Shown here: piece after piece, positions 5,869-11,129 of the stretch
How positions within the stretch are numbered: position 1 is the first letter of the stretch
Layout: each line of letters starts with the position of its first letter
The notes under the pieces: model-generated
Database searches by the model: none
What the model was told of the DNA's origin: nothing
What the model saw: the letters and a program-made list of their open reading frames with translations, nothing else
Origin: Candidatus Methanovirga meridionalis
GTDB taxonomy: Archaea; Methanobacteriota; Methanobacteria; Methanobacteriales; Methanobacteriaceae
NCBI GenBank assembly: GCA_031289325.1
Contig: JAITPS010000005.1
Location: 1 to 11,129, forward strand
Reading direction: 5' to 3'
DNA: 11,129 nucleotides
Program-made: the position numbers and the translations under genes

Positions 5869-6305
5869 ACAATTATCAAAATAACTTTTATATTTATTAT
5901 AATATTAAAGTTTTCTATTTATTTTAAAAATGAATTTTATTGTATCGATTTTACTTTAAAATATGTAAAAGTCAAAGCAATATTAATTAAAATTAATTTA
6001 ATTATATAAATTATCATACTACAATATGTTTGTTAATCTAATTATTAGTATATTATTAATATATAGTATACAATATCAATATATAATATCAATATATAAT
6101 ATAATATTATTATAATATATAATACAAATAGATTACATATTAATTTAATAATATAAAGAATATACAAAATAAAGATATACAAAAATTGTTAATACAAAAT
6201 GTATAAAATTATGTATTTATATATAAAACAATTGTGTATTTAATGGAATTTTTTAATATTATATTATAAATAATAAATTTTATAAATAATAAATTTTTAA
6301 TTATA

Positions 6306-6497
6306 GTAGTTTTAATAAGTTCTTAATAAATAATTTTTTTAAAATTGAATATTATTAAATAATGCTAATTTAAAATTAATTATATTAATTAAAATAAGTT
6401 TATATTATTTAAAATTTAAAATTATTTAAAATTATTTAAAATTATTTAAAAATTAAAATTATAGATTTTTATAAATTGATATTTAAAATTAATTATA
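6306..6497 (+). repeat. Dispersed MITE-like element, copy C1 (truncated)
   Basis: It starts with AGTTTTAATAAGTTCTTAATAAATAA, as copy C2 does, and continues with the shared body (ATATTAATTAAAATAAGTTT, AAAATTATAGATTTTTATAAA). It stops where copy C2 begins and lacks the right end TTAAGAAC...AATAACC. A 10-bp unit, ATTATTTAAA, is repeated three to four times at about 6411-6450. The head-to-tail arrangement suggests duplication of an element or insertion of one copy into another. Confidence 0.5.
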
Positions 6498-6724
6498 TTG
6501 GTTTTGATAAAGTTCTTAATAAATAACTTTTTTAAAAACAAATATTGTTGAAAGATATTAAATTAAAATTATTTATATTAATTAAAATACAATTATATTA
6601 ATTAAAATTTAAAATTATCGATTTTTATAAAAAATTATCGATTTTTATAAAATAATATTTAAAATTAATTAATTTAATAAAAAAATTTATATTCAAAATT
6701 TAAGAACCTTTTCATAATAACCAT
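6498..6724 (+). repeat. Dispersed MITE-like element, copy C2 (best preserved ends)
   Basis: The left end, GGTTTTGATAAAGTTCTTAA (6500-6519), resembles the reverse complement of the right end, which begins GGTTATTATG and ends GGTTCTTAA. This gives imperfect terminal inverted repeats of about 22 bp. The body carries two 20-bp duplications. It has no coding capacity, and no clear target-site duplication is visible. The element ends about 55 bp before tRNA-Arg. Confidence 0.6.
6611..6650 (+). repeat. Exact tandem duplication, 2 x 20 bp
   Basis: AAAATTATCGATTTTTATAA occurs twice without a gap or mismatch, inside dispersed element copy C2. The perfect identity suggests a recent event. Confidence 0.95.
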
Positions 6725-6746
6725 TAATATAAAACCAATAAATTAT

Positions 6747-6757
6747 TTTAAAAATAT
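6747..6757 (+). promoter_or_regulatory. Probable TATA box of tRNA-Arg
   Basis: TTTAAAAATAT lies 22-32 bp before the first base of the tRNA, the expected distance for archaeal TBP binding if transcription begins at or just before the mature 5' end. Confidence 0.5.
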
Positions 6758-6778
6758 GGGATATCTACTATTATTTTT

Positions 6779-6852
6779 GCCTTGGTAGTGTAGTCTGGAT
6801 AACACGTAGGATTGCGGATCCTATTCCCTGGGTTCAAATCCCAGTCAGGGCA
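6779..6852 (+). tRNA. tRNA-Arg (anticodon GCG)
   Basis: A full cloverleaf can be folded. The acceptor stem is GCCTTGG with TCAGGGC (two G-U pairs), discriminator A at 6852. The D stem is GTGT/ACAC with loop AGTCTGGATA. The anticodon stem is TAGGA/TCCTA with loop TTGCGGA, so the anticodon is GCG, reading CGC and CGU. The T stem is CTGGG/CCCAG with loop TTCAAAT. CCA is not encoded and there is no intron. The variable region is short at 4 nt. Bases 11-15 read UGUAG, which fits the UNUAR target of TruD/Pus7 enzymes that modify U13, and the next gene is truD. Confidence 0.96.
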
Positions 6853-6870
6853 TTGATTCCATTAACTATT

Positions 6871-6906
6871 CCTTTAAATAAAATTTATCCTTTAAATAAA
6901 ATTTAT
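6871..6906 (+). repeat. Exact tandem duplication, 2 x 18 bp
   Basis: CCTTTAAATAAAATTTAT is repeated exactly and adjacently in the short space between tRNA-Arg and truD. It may carry, and so duplicate, a TATA-like element (TTTAAATA) for truD. Confidence 0.9.
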
Positions 6907-6932
6907 AATAACTGACTTTAAAAAATGATTTT

Positions 6933-8201
6933 ATGTTAAATGCTGAAACATATTTAACTGAAACTAAAGGTATTGGAGGAAGCATAAGAAATAAATATGA
7001 AGATTTCTATGTTGAAGAAATTCCTCTTTATAAACCAACTGGTGAAGGTTCTAATCTTTGGATTTTAATTGATAAAATAGGAAGAACAACTTTAGATGTT
7101 TTATTAGATATTTCAAGGGATTTACATATTAGCAGGAAAAGAATGGGTTTTGCAGGGATGAAAGATAAAAATGCTCATGCTCGTCAATGGATATGTGTAA
7201 GTAATGTTAATTCTCTTGAAGATGAAGAAAAAGTTATTAATTTAAAGGATAAAATATATAACACTCAATTTTTAGATATTAAACGGAATCAGAAGAAATT
7301 AAGGATGGGTCAACTTGTTGGAAACAAATTTAAAATATTAATTAGGGATCTTGAAGATCTTGAAAAATCATATACTGTCACTAAAGAAGTTTTAAAGATA
7401 TTGGAACTAAAAGGTGTTCCGAATTATTATGGTTGGCAAAGATTTGGAAAACCTCGAACAAATACACATTTAGTGGGTAGGGCATTGGTTTTAAACGATT
7501 TAAAAGAAGCTGTTAGATTGTATATTGGAGATCCACAAGAAAATGAAGATGAAAAAGTAATTGAAGCAAGAAAGGAGTACGACGACGATCATCTTGAAAA
7601 ATCTCTTGATTTATTTCCATTAAAAATGAGATATGAAAGAATGATGCTTAAAGAACTCATAAAAGAAAAAAATAAAAATGATCTTAAATTAGATGATACA
7701 TCATTTAAAAAAGCTATTTTTTCTTTACCAAAGCCTCTTCAAAGAATGTTTGTGCATGCTTATCAATCAACTTTATTTAATAAAGTTGTAAGTGAAAGGA
7801 TAAAATTGGGAATTAATAATTATATTGATGGAGATATTGTTATAGACAATGATGATCACTTAATTCATGATGAAAGTAATGAAAGATTAAATGATTTAAT
7901 AAAAAACTTTAAAGCTAATCCAACAGCTCCTCTTTATGGTAGTAAAGTTCCTCTTGGAGGGAAAAAGATTGGTGAAATTGAAGAAAAGGTTTTAAAAGAG
8001 GAAAATTTAGGAAATGAAGACTTTCTAACTAAAAAAACCCCTAAATTGGGGTCTTTTGGTATTAGAAGAAGTATAAGATTTAGGATTTGGAATTCATCAG
8101 TCAGTTCTACTGATGATGGAATAATTGTTGAATTTTCAATTAGTAAGGGTTCTTATGCTACTGCAGTTCTTAGAGAAATTATGAAAAAAGATGTGGTATA
8201 A
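6933..8201 (+). CDS. truD: tRNA pseudouridine(13) synthase TruD
   Basis: TruD isomerises U13 in the D stem of tRNAs to pseudouridine. This 422-aa protein has the family landmarks in order: N-terminal substrate-binding segment GGSIRNKYEDFYVEEI at 15-30, the catalytic motif GMKDKNAHARQ at 75-85 with the nucleophile D78, KLRMGQLVGNKFKI at 121-134, NYYGWQRFG at 163-171 followed by RTNTHLVG at 174-181, and the C-terminal FSISKGSYATAVLREIMKK. The middle, about 195-320, corresponds to the TRUD insertion domain and has a charged stretch near 199-225. The length is normal for archaeal TruD. The ribosome binding site is weak (ATGAT at 6924-6928, 4 nt before ATG). It lies 80 bp after tRNA-Arg on the same strand and 96 bp before the next gene, and could be co-transcribed with either. 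Confidence 0.97.
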   Translation: MLNAETYLTETKGIGGSIRNKYEDFYVEEIPLYKPTGEGSNLWILIDKIGRTTLDVLLDISRDLHISRKRMGFAGMKDKNAHARQWICVSNVNSLEDEEKVINLKDKIYNTQFLDIKRNQKKLRMGQLVGNKFKILIRDLEDLEKSYTVTKEVLKILELKGVPNYYGWQRFGKPRTNTHLVGRALVLNDLKEAVRLYIGDPQENEDEKVIEARKEYDDDHLEKSLDLFPLKMRYERMMLKELIKEKNKNDLKLDDTSFKKAIFSLPKPLQRMFVHAYQSTLFNKVVSERIKLGINNYIDGDIVIDNDDHLIHDESNERLNDLIKNFKANPTAPLYGSKVPLGGKKIGEIEEKVLKEENLGNEDFLTKKTPKLGSFGIRRSIRFRIWNSSVSSTDDGIIVEFSISKGSYATAVLREIMKKDVV

Positions 8202-8216
8202 TGTTTTTGTTTTATT
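8202..8216 (+). terminator. Possible U-rich terminator after truD
   Basis: TGTTTTTGTTTTATT follows directly after the stop codon of truD. Such T-rich tracts end archaeal transcripts. If read-through occurs, the following gene 96 bp downstream would be in the same transcript. Confidence 0.35.
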
Positions 8217-8286
8217 AATTATTTAATAAATAAATGTTTCCAATAAAGGGAATAAAAATTTCCTAATAAAGAAATATTTTAATAGA

Positions 8287-8292
8287 GAGGTA
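8287..8292 (+). promoter_or_regulatory. Ribosome binding site of the phosphomevalonate dehydratase small subunit
   Basis: GAGGTA lies 5-6 nt before the ATG at 8298 and is the best Shine-Dalgarno match among the genes in this window. It sits inside a 16-bp near-duplication in which TATTTTAATAG recurs as TATTTTAATGA. Confidence 0.6.
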
Positions 8293-8297
8293 TTTTA

Positions 8298-8696
8298 ATG
8301 AAAATTAAATCAAGATCCATATCAAAAGGAATAGGAAAAGGAAAATTACTTTTTAGTAATGAACCTATTAGTTTTTTAGGTGGAGTAAACCCTGATACTG
8401 GTGAAATTATTGATAGAAATCATGAACTTAAAGGAAAAAATATTAAGGATAAAATTCTTTTTATTCCTGGTGGTAAAGGCTCGACAGTGGGATCTTATGT
8501 CATGTTTCAACTGAAAAGAAATAATGTTGCTCCTAAAGCAATAATTTGTCTTAATGCTGAACCGATAATAGCTACAGGTGCCATAATATCTAATATTCCT
8601 ATGGTTGATAGACCAGAAAATTTGGATAAATTGATAAACAATGTTGAAGTTGAAGTTAATGGGGACTTAGGCGAAATTAATCTGAATTCTTCTTAA
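8298..8696 (+). CDS. Phosphomevalonate dehydratase small subunit (DUF126, aconitase X swivel domain)
   Basis: This 132-aa protein belongs to the DUF126/AcnX swivel family. In archaea it pairs with the large AcnX catalytic subunit as phosphomevalonate dehydratase. That enzyme converts (R)-5-phosphomevalonate to trans-anhydromevalonate 5-phosphate in the archaeal mevalonate pathway, which supplies isoprenoids for ether lipids. Visible landmarks are SRSISKGIGKGKLLFSNEPISFLGG at 5-29, GGVNPDTGEIIDRNHELKGK at 28-47, and FIPGGKGSTVGSYVMFQL at 55-72 with S62 in GGKGSTVGSYV as the probable catalytic serine. IIATGAI near 90-96 and IPMVDRPENLDKL near 100-112 follow. The length is standard for the separate small subunit. 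The large subunit gene is not in the window, so the subunits must be encoded apart. It follows truD by 96 bp on the same strand. Confidence 0.92.
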   Translation: MKIKSRSISKGIGKGKLLFSNEPISFLGGVNPDTGEIIDRNHELKGKNIKDKILFIPGGKGSTVGSYVMFQLKRNNVAPKAIICLNAEPIIATGAIISNIPMVDRPENLDKLINNVEVEVNGDLGEINLNSS

Positions 8697-8735
8697 TTTT
8701 ATTCATTTTCTTACTTAAATTCTTTATTTTAAATA
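8697..8735 (+). terminator. Possible U-rich terminator
   Basis: Directly after the small-subunit stop codon come several T runs (TTTTATTCATTTTC, then TTCTTTATTTT). This would end transcription before the origin region. Confidence 0.4.
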
Positions 8736-8801
8736 AACAATATAAAAATATTATTCATATTAAACATAGAAGCATTTTTAAAAAAGTGTTTTTTATTAGT
8801 G

Positions 8802-8822
8802 AGAGGTATAGTTCAAGTCAAA
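8802..8822 (-). promoter_or_regulatory. Origin recognition box 1 (inverted)
   Basis: Read on the minus strand it begins TTTGACTTGAAC and ends CCTCT. The core has three differences from TTACACTTGAAA. It is inverted relative to boxes 3-8. Confidence 0.65.
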
Positions 8823-8850
8823 AAGAAAAAGTAGATATTTTAAAGACTTG

Positions 8851-8871
8851 AGAGGTATATTTCAACTGTAA
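8851..8871 (-). promoter_or_regulatory. Origin recognition box 2 (inverted)
   Basis: Read on the minus strand it begins TTACAGTTGAAA and ends CCTCT, with one difference from the core. It starts exactly 49 bp from box 1. Confidence 0.8.
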
Positions 8872-8934
8872 TATTTGAAATTTATTTTAGTGTTTAATAA
8901 TTCTTTTCTTGGATAAGTTTCATAAATTAATTTT

Positions 8935-8955
8935 TTTCAGTTGAAATTCATCTCT
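8935..8955 (+). promoter_or_regulatory. Origin recognition box 3
   Basis: TTTCAGTTGAAA followed by TTCATCTCT. It is the first of four direct boxes and faces away from the inverted pair across 63 bp of AT-rich DNA. Confidence 0.75.
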
Positions 8956-8968
8956 AATCCTAAAAATT

Positions 8969-8989
8969 TTACACTTGAAATCAACCTCT
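8969..8989 (+). promoter_or_regulatory. Origin recognition box 4
   Basis: TTACACTTGAAA followed by TCAACCTCT. The core is a perfect match. It starts 34 bp after box 3. Confidence 0.85.
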
Positions 8990-9015
8990 TGAAATTTTTT
9001 TTTGATGAATTTTCT

Positions 9016-9036
9016 TTACACTTGAAATTCACCTCT
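9016..9036 (+). promoter_or_regulatory. Origin recognition box 5
   Basis: TTACACTTGAAA followed by TTCACCTCT, the consensus copy. It starts 47 bp after box 4. Confidence 0.88.
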
Positions 9037-9064
9037 CACTAATAGTTGAGATTTTTTAAAAATT

Positions 9065-9085
9065 TTACACTTGAAATTAATCTCT
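9065..9085 (+). promoter_or_regulatory. Origin recognition box 6
   Basis: TTACACTTGAAA followed by TTAATCTCT. The core is a perfect match. It starts 49 bp after box 5. Confidence 0.85.
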
Positions 9086-9463
9086 AAATTTAAGGATTTT
9101 TTTAGCTATTAATTAATAATTTATTCTTATTTTTTTATAGAAAATCTTTGTATTAAAAACTCTTAATTTTAATAGAAATCCTCTAATTTAAAGAAATTGT
9201 TTTCGTAGAAACAGCTAATTTTTATAATAAATTATTAAAATTAATTAATTATTTAAATAAACACATAATAATTCTTTGTTATGGTAATTAATTAATTAAT
9301 AATTTTAATAGTTAAATTTATTAATTAAAACTTTTTTAATTCTAATTAATATAATAAATAATTCTTTACTTTATTTTTAAATGATTTTAAAAAATAATAA
9401 TTTAAATTATTAACAAATTTTATTTTTTTAATAAATATCTTTATAAGATATAATTTAAAGAAA

Positions 9464-9484
9464 TTACATTTGAAATATAACTTT
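9464..9484 (+). promoter_or_regulatory. Origin recognition box-like site 7
   Basis: TTACATTTGAAA followed by TATAACTTT. The core has one difference, but the CCTCT end is lost. It is identical over its length to site 8, which starts 49 bp later. Confidence 0.6.
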
Positions 9485-9512
9485 TAATTTTAATTGATAC
9501 AATAGTAATTTT

Positions 9513-9533
9513 TTACATTTGAAATATAACTTT
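9513..9533 (+). promoter_or_regulatory. Origin recognition box-like site 8, next to the orc1 TATA box
   Basis: TTACATTTGAAA followed by TATAACTTT, identical to site 7. It ends 2-3 bp before the probable TATA box of orc1, so bound Orc1 would be expected to affect its own promoter. Confidence 0.6.
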
Positions 9534-9535
9534 TA

Positions 9536-9545
9536 TTTATAATAA
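9536..9545 (+). promoter_or_regulatory. Probable TATA box of orc1/cdc6
   Basis: TTTATAATAA lies 38-47 bp before the start codon. Initiation about 25 bp downstream would give a leader of roughly 15-20 nt including the ribosome binding site GAGGGA at 9573-9578, which is 4 nt before the ATG. Confidence 0.4.
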
Positions 9546-9582
9546 TTATTTTAATATTAAAAAATATAATACGAGGGATTTA

Positions 9583-10728
9583 ATGGAAAATATTTTTGAA
9601 GATATGGATAACGAATCATTTATTTTTAATGATAAAAGTTTTCTTGATCACAAGTTTTTACCTGAACATTTACCTCATAGAAATGAACAGATAATGTTGG
9701 TTGCAAAATATTGGAGTGAAACACTAAAAAATAAATCCCCCTCTGATATTACTGTTTATGGAAAAACAGGTACAGGTAAAACCGCTGCAGTAAGATTTGC
9801 TAAACAACAATTGCTTGAATATGCTGAAGGTAAAGATGTTCCGATTAGAATTGAATATATAAGATGCACGGATTACAATACAGAATACCAAGTAATTGTA
9901 AGATTATGCCAACAATTAGGAGCAGATGTTCCTTGGAGAGGATGGACAAAAGCAGAAGTATTAAACGTTTTTAGAAGCCTATTTAAGGGTAAATTTCAAA
10001 AAAAGACTGTTTTAATAGTAATTCTTGATGAAATAGATATTTTACTTCAAAAGGATGGGGATGGTGTTCTTTATACCTTAACAAGAACTGACAATGTTTC
10101 TGTTTTATCAATTAGTAATTATATTGAATTTAAGAAATTTATCACACCAAGAGTCATGAGTAGTTTAAGAGATAAAGAGATTGTATTTCCTCCGTATAAT
10201 GCACAACAACTCGAAGATATTTTAAATGAAAGGGCAAAAATGTCTTTTAAAATTAGTGTTGATGATAAAGTTATTAAACTTTGTGCAGCATTAGCTGCTA
10301 AGGATGAAGGAGATGCGAGACATGCACTTGACCTTTTAAGAACAGCAGGCGAAATTGCTGACGAAATTAATAGCTTAACAGTCACTGAGGAGAATATTAG
10401 ACAAGCAAAAGAAAGAATAGAACATAACATCACCACAGATATTATTTTAACTTTACCTACTCAACAACAAAGAGTTTTAGAATCTATTTTAAATCTTACA
10501 AAGTTAAATGAAGAGATTAGTTCAGGTAAACTTTATGAAGAGTATAAAAAAATTTCTGATGAAGATTCTTTAACTTACAGAAGAGTTTTTGATATTATTA
10601 ATCAATTAGAAATGTTAGGAGTTATCTCTACAAATACAATTTCTCGTGGAAGAGGTAAAGGAAGAACTAATATAATTGCTCTTCAATGTGATATAACCCT
10701 TTTAGAGGATACATTATTTTCTTTTTAA
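9583..10728 (+). CDS. cdc6: Orc1/Cdc6 replication initiator
   Basis: This 381-aa AAA+ ATPase binds origin recognition boxes and helps load the MCM helicase. Seen: Walker A GKTGTGKT at residues 60-67, Walker B VILDEID at 146-152, sensor 1 SISN at 176-179, and SSLRDKEIVFPPYNAQQLEDIL at 193-214, which covers the box VII arginine region and lid entry. Sensor 2 is GDARHALDLLR at 243-253. The C-terminal winged-helix domain, about 285-381, includes RRVFDIINQLEMLGVI and the basic wing SRGRGKGRTNII at 354-365. The length is normal for Cdc6-type archaeal initiators. The start is supported by GAGGGA (9573-9578), 4 nt upstream. The gene lies beside eight recognition boxes, two of them at its promoter, so this is the resident origin's initiator and is probably autoregulated. 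Confidence 0.98.
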   Translation: MENIFEDMDNESFIFNDKSFLDHKFLPEHLPHRNEQIMLVAKYWSETLKNKSPSDITVYGKTGTGKTAAVRFAKQQLLEYAEGKDVPIRIEYIRCTDYNTEYQVIVRLCQQLGADVPWRGWTKAEVLNVFRSLFKGKFQKKTVLIVILDEIDILLQKDGDGVLYTLTRTDNVSVLSISNYIEFKKFITPRVMSSLRDKEIVFPPYNAQQLEDILNERAKMSFKISVDDKVIKLCAALAAKDEGDARHALDLLRTAGEIADEINSLTVTEENIRQAKERIEHNITTDIILTLPTQQQRVLESILNLTKLNEEISSGKLYEEYKKISDEDSLTYRRVFDIINQLEMLGVISTNTISRGRGKGRTNIIALQCDITLLEDTLFSF

Positions 10729-10760
10729 TAATAGATCATTTAAATTAGAGGAATAGTTTA

Positions 10761-10820
10761 ATGAGATTGTCCAACAATTTTTATCAAAATTTTAATCTTT
10801 TAAACCACTTATTTGTTTAA
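10761..10820 (+). CDS. Possible 19-aa small ORF after orc1
   Basis: A short frame encodes MRLSNNFYQNFNLLNHLFV. It begins 32 bp after the orc1 stop codon and is preceded by AGAGGA at 10747-10752, 8 nt before the ATG, a motif that resembles the ribosome binding sites of orc1 and the upstream genes. There is no known domain, and the composition (Asn, Phe, Leu) is what AT-rich DNA gives by chance. It could be a real small peptide, the remnant start of a lost gene, or nothing. Confidence 0.2.
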   Translation: MRLSNNFYQNFNLLNHLFV

Positions 10821-10884
10821 TTATTTTGTTACTCAAAAAATTATTTTCAGGAAAAAAAATTATTTTTAGAAATATAAAAAATAT

Positions 10885-11129
10885 ATGGTTATTATAGAAA
10901 AGTTCTTAAATTTTGAATAATAAATTTCATTATTAAATTATTTAATTTTAAATTATTAAATTATTTAATTTTAACTATTATTTTATGAAAATATATAATT
11001 TTAAGTTTTAAATAATATAAACTTATTAAATTTCATTATTAAATTATTTAATTTTAACTATTATTTCATGAAAATATATAATTTTAAGTTTTAGATAATA
11101 TAAACTTATTAAATTTCATTATTAAATTA
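10885..11129 (-). repeat. Dispersed MITE-like element, copy D (reverse, runs past the window)
   Basis: On the minus strand the end reads TTCAAAATTTAAGAAC, then TTTTCTATAATAACCAT, matching the right end of copies A and C2. The body shares TTTATATTATTTAAAA, TTAAAATTATATATTTTCAT and GAAATAATAGTTAAAATTAA with copy A. Its left part is expanded into an 83-bp tandem repeat. The far end lies outside the window. Confidence 0.6.
10922..11129. repeat. 83-bp tandem repeat inside dispersed element copy D
   Basis: The unit starting AAATTTCATTATTAAATTA and ending AATATAAACTTATT occurs at 10922-11027 (106 bp, with an internal duplication of about 23 bp), again at 11028-11110 (83 bp), and begins a third time at 11111, cut by the window end. 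Units differ by only a few bases, so the array is probably young. Its full copy number is not visible here. Confidence 0.85.

Larger units (their letters stand above)
5815..6778. other. Long AT-rich non-coding region between ftr and tRNA-Arg
   Basis: This divergent gap of 964 bp has no credible gene. After the ftr promoter comes a stretch of alternating AT with short tandem units (around 6061-6130, for example TATCAATATATAA twice) and a 16-bp duplication near 6266-6297. Two head-to-tail copies of the dispersed element follow (6306-6497, 6498-6724), then the tRNA promoter. Around 5949-5970, TTTTAC and GTAAAA could form a weak hairpin; I assign no role to it. Confidence 0.65.
8697..9582. other. 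Probable replication origin (oriC) with origin recognition boxes
   Basis: This 886-bp non-coding region directly precedes orc1/cdc6, the usual place of an archaeal origin. Eight 21-bp boxes related to TTACACTTGAAA plus CACCTCT are present: two inverted (8802, 8851), four direct (8935, 8969, 9016, 9065) and two weaker direct ones next to the orc1 promoter (9464, 9513). The core TTACACTTGAAA is, from established work, of the mini-ORB type recognised by Orc1/Cdc6 in Methanothermobacter. Between the boxes lie very AT-rich segments suited to unwinding: 8872-8934 between inverted and direct boxes, and 9086-9463. No gene is visible. Confidence 0.85.
10729..11129. other. Non-coding region after orc1 to window end
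   Basis: It holds a possible 19-codon frame (10761-10820), T-rich tracts that may end the orc1 transcript (around 10779-10802), and from 10885 a reverse-oriented dispersed element with an 83-bp tandem array that continues past the window. No conventional gene is visible. Confidence 0.6.

Noticed and set aside
6061..6130. CRISPR-like repeat pattern in alternating AT sequence
   Set aside because: The units are short, low in complexity and contiguous, without unique spacers of constant length. It is simple-sequence DNA.
8868..8882. Further origin box (TAATATTTGAAAT)
   Set aside because: It overlaps box 2, has several core differences, and lacks the CCTCT end. Box-like strings of this quality are expected by chance here.
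9041..9057. Origin box-like AGTTGAGATTTT between boxes 5 and 6
   Set aside because: Only the TTGA part matches; the TTACA half and the CCTCT half are missing.
8697..9582. Riboswitch or structured leader before orc1
   Set aside because: Predicted leader length is only about 15-20 nt, and the repeated motifs are explained better by initiator binding sites.
10119..10436. 105-aa open frame on the minus strand
   Set aside because: It is antisense to the core of orc1/cdc6. Its Ser/Leu/Ala-rich sequence is a by-product of the codons on the other strand.

Overview
The window looks like a stretch of a very AT-rich methanogenic archaeon of the order Methanobacteriales, most like Methanobrevibacter. 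The evidence is a methanogenesis gene (ftr), an archaeal Orc1/Cdc6 initiator with origin-type repeats of the Methanothermobacter kind (TTACACTTGAAA), an archaeal tRNA-Arg without an encoded CCA, archaeal TruD, and the small subunit of the archaeal mevalonate-pathway phosphomevalonate dehydratase. Genes are short islands between long intergenic stretches of nearly pure A+T. The species cannot be fixed from the sequence alone.

Layout. 1-898: non-coding, with a duplicated AT-rich module, one copy of a dispersed repeat, and close to the next gene a cluster of iterons and palindromes. 899-2116 (+): a ParA ATPase followed by a 123-aa protein that starts with the ParA-binding peptide of bacterial ParB (GLGKGLDALIP) but has no room for a ParB CTPase or DNA-binding core. 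2176-4329 (-): purL. 4330-4917: non-coding, with a repeat element carrying a five-fold 20-bp tandem array. 4918-5814 (-): ftr. 5815-6778: a 960-bp AT-rich gap with two head-to-tail copies of the dispersed element. 6779-6852 (+): tRNA-Arg(GCG). 6933-8201 (+): truD. 8298-8696 (+): phosphomevalonate dehydratase small subunit. 8697-9582: a probable replication origin with eight origin recognition boxes around AT-rich DNA. 9583-10728 (+): orc1/cdc6. 10729-11129: another dispersed element in reverse orientation with an 83-bp tandem array.

How it fits together. The initiator gene and its boxes form a self-contained origin. The last two boxes lie in the orc1 promoter, which suggests autoregulation. 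About 7 kb away is the ParA plus ParB-like pair, with candidate binding sites upstream and a related palindrome directly after the operon. This resembles the bacterial arrangement of a parABS locus near the origin, but with a reduced partner protein. It is the best candidate here for an under-described system: a chromosome segregation module in which a ParB-type ParA-activating peptide is attached to an unrelated C-terminal domain.

The other genes are housekeeping: purine synthesis, methanogenesis, tRNA modification and isoprenoid synthesis. The intergenic DNA is also notable. At least five copies or fragments of one MITE-like repeat family are present, and short tandem duplications of about 15-20 bp occur in most gaps, including one that duplicates a ribosome binding site.
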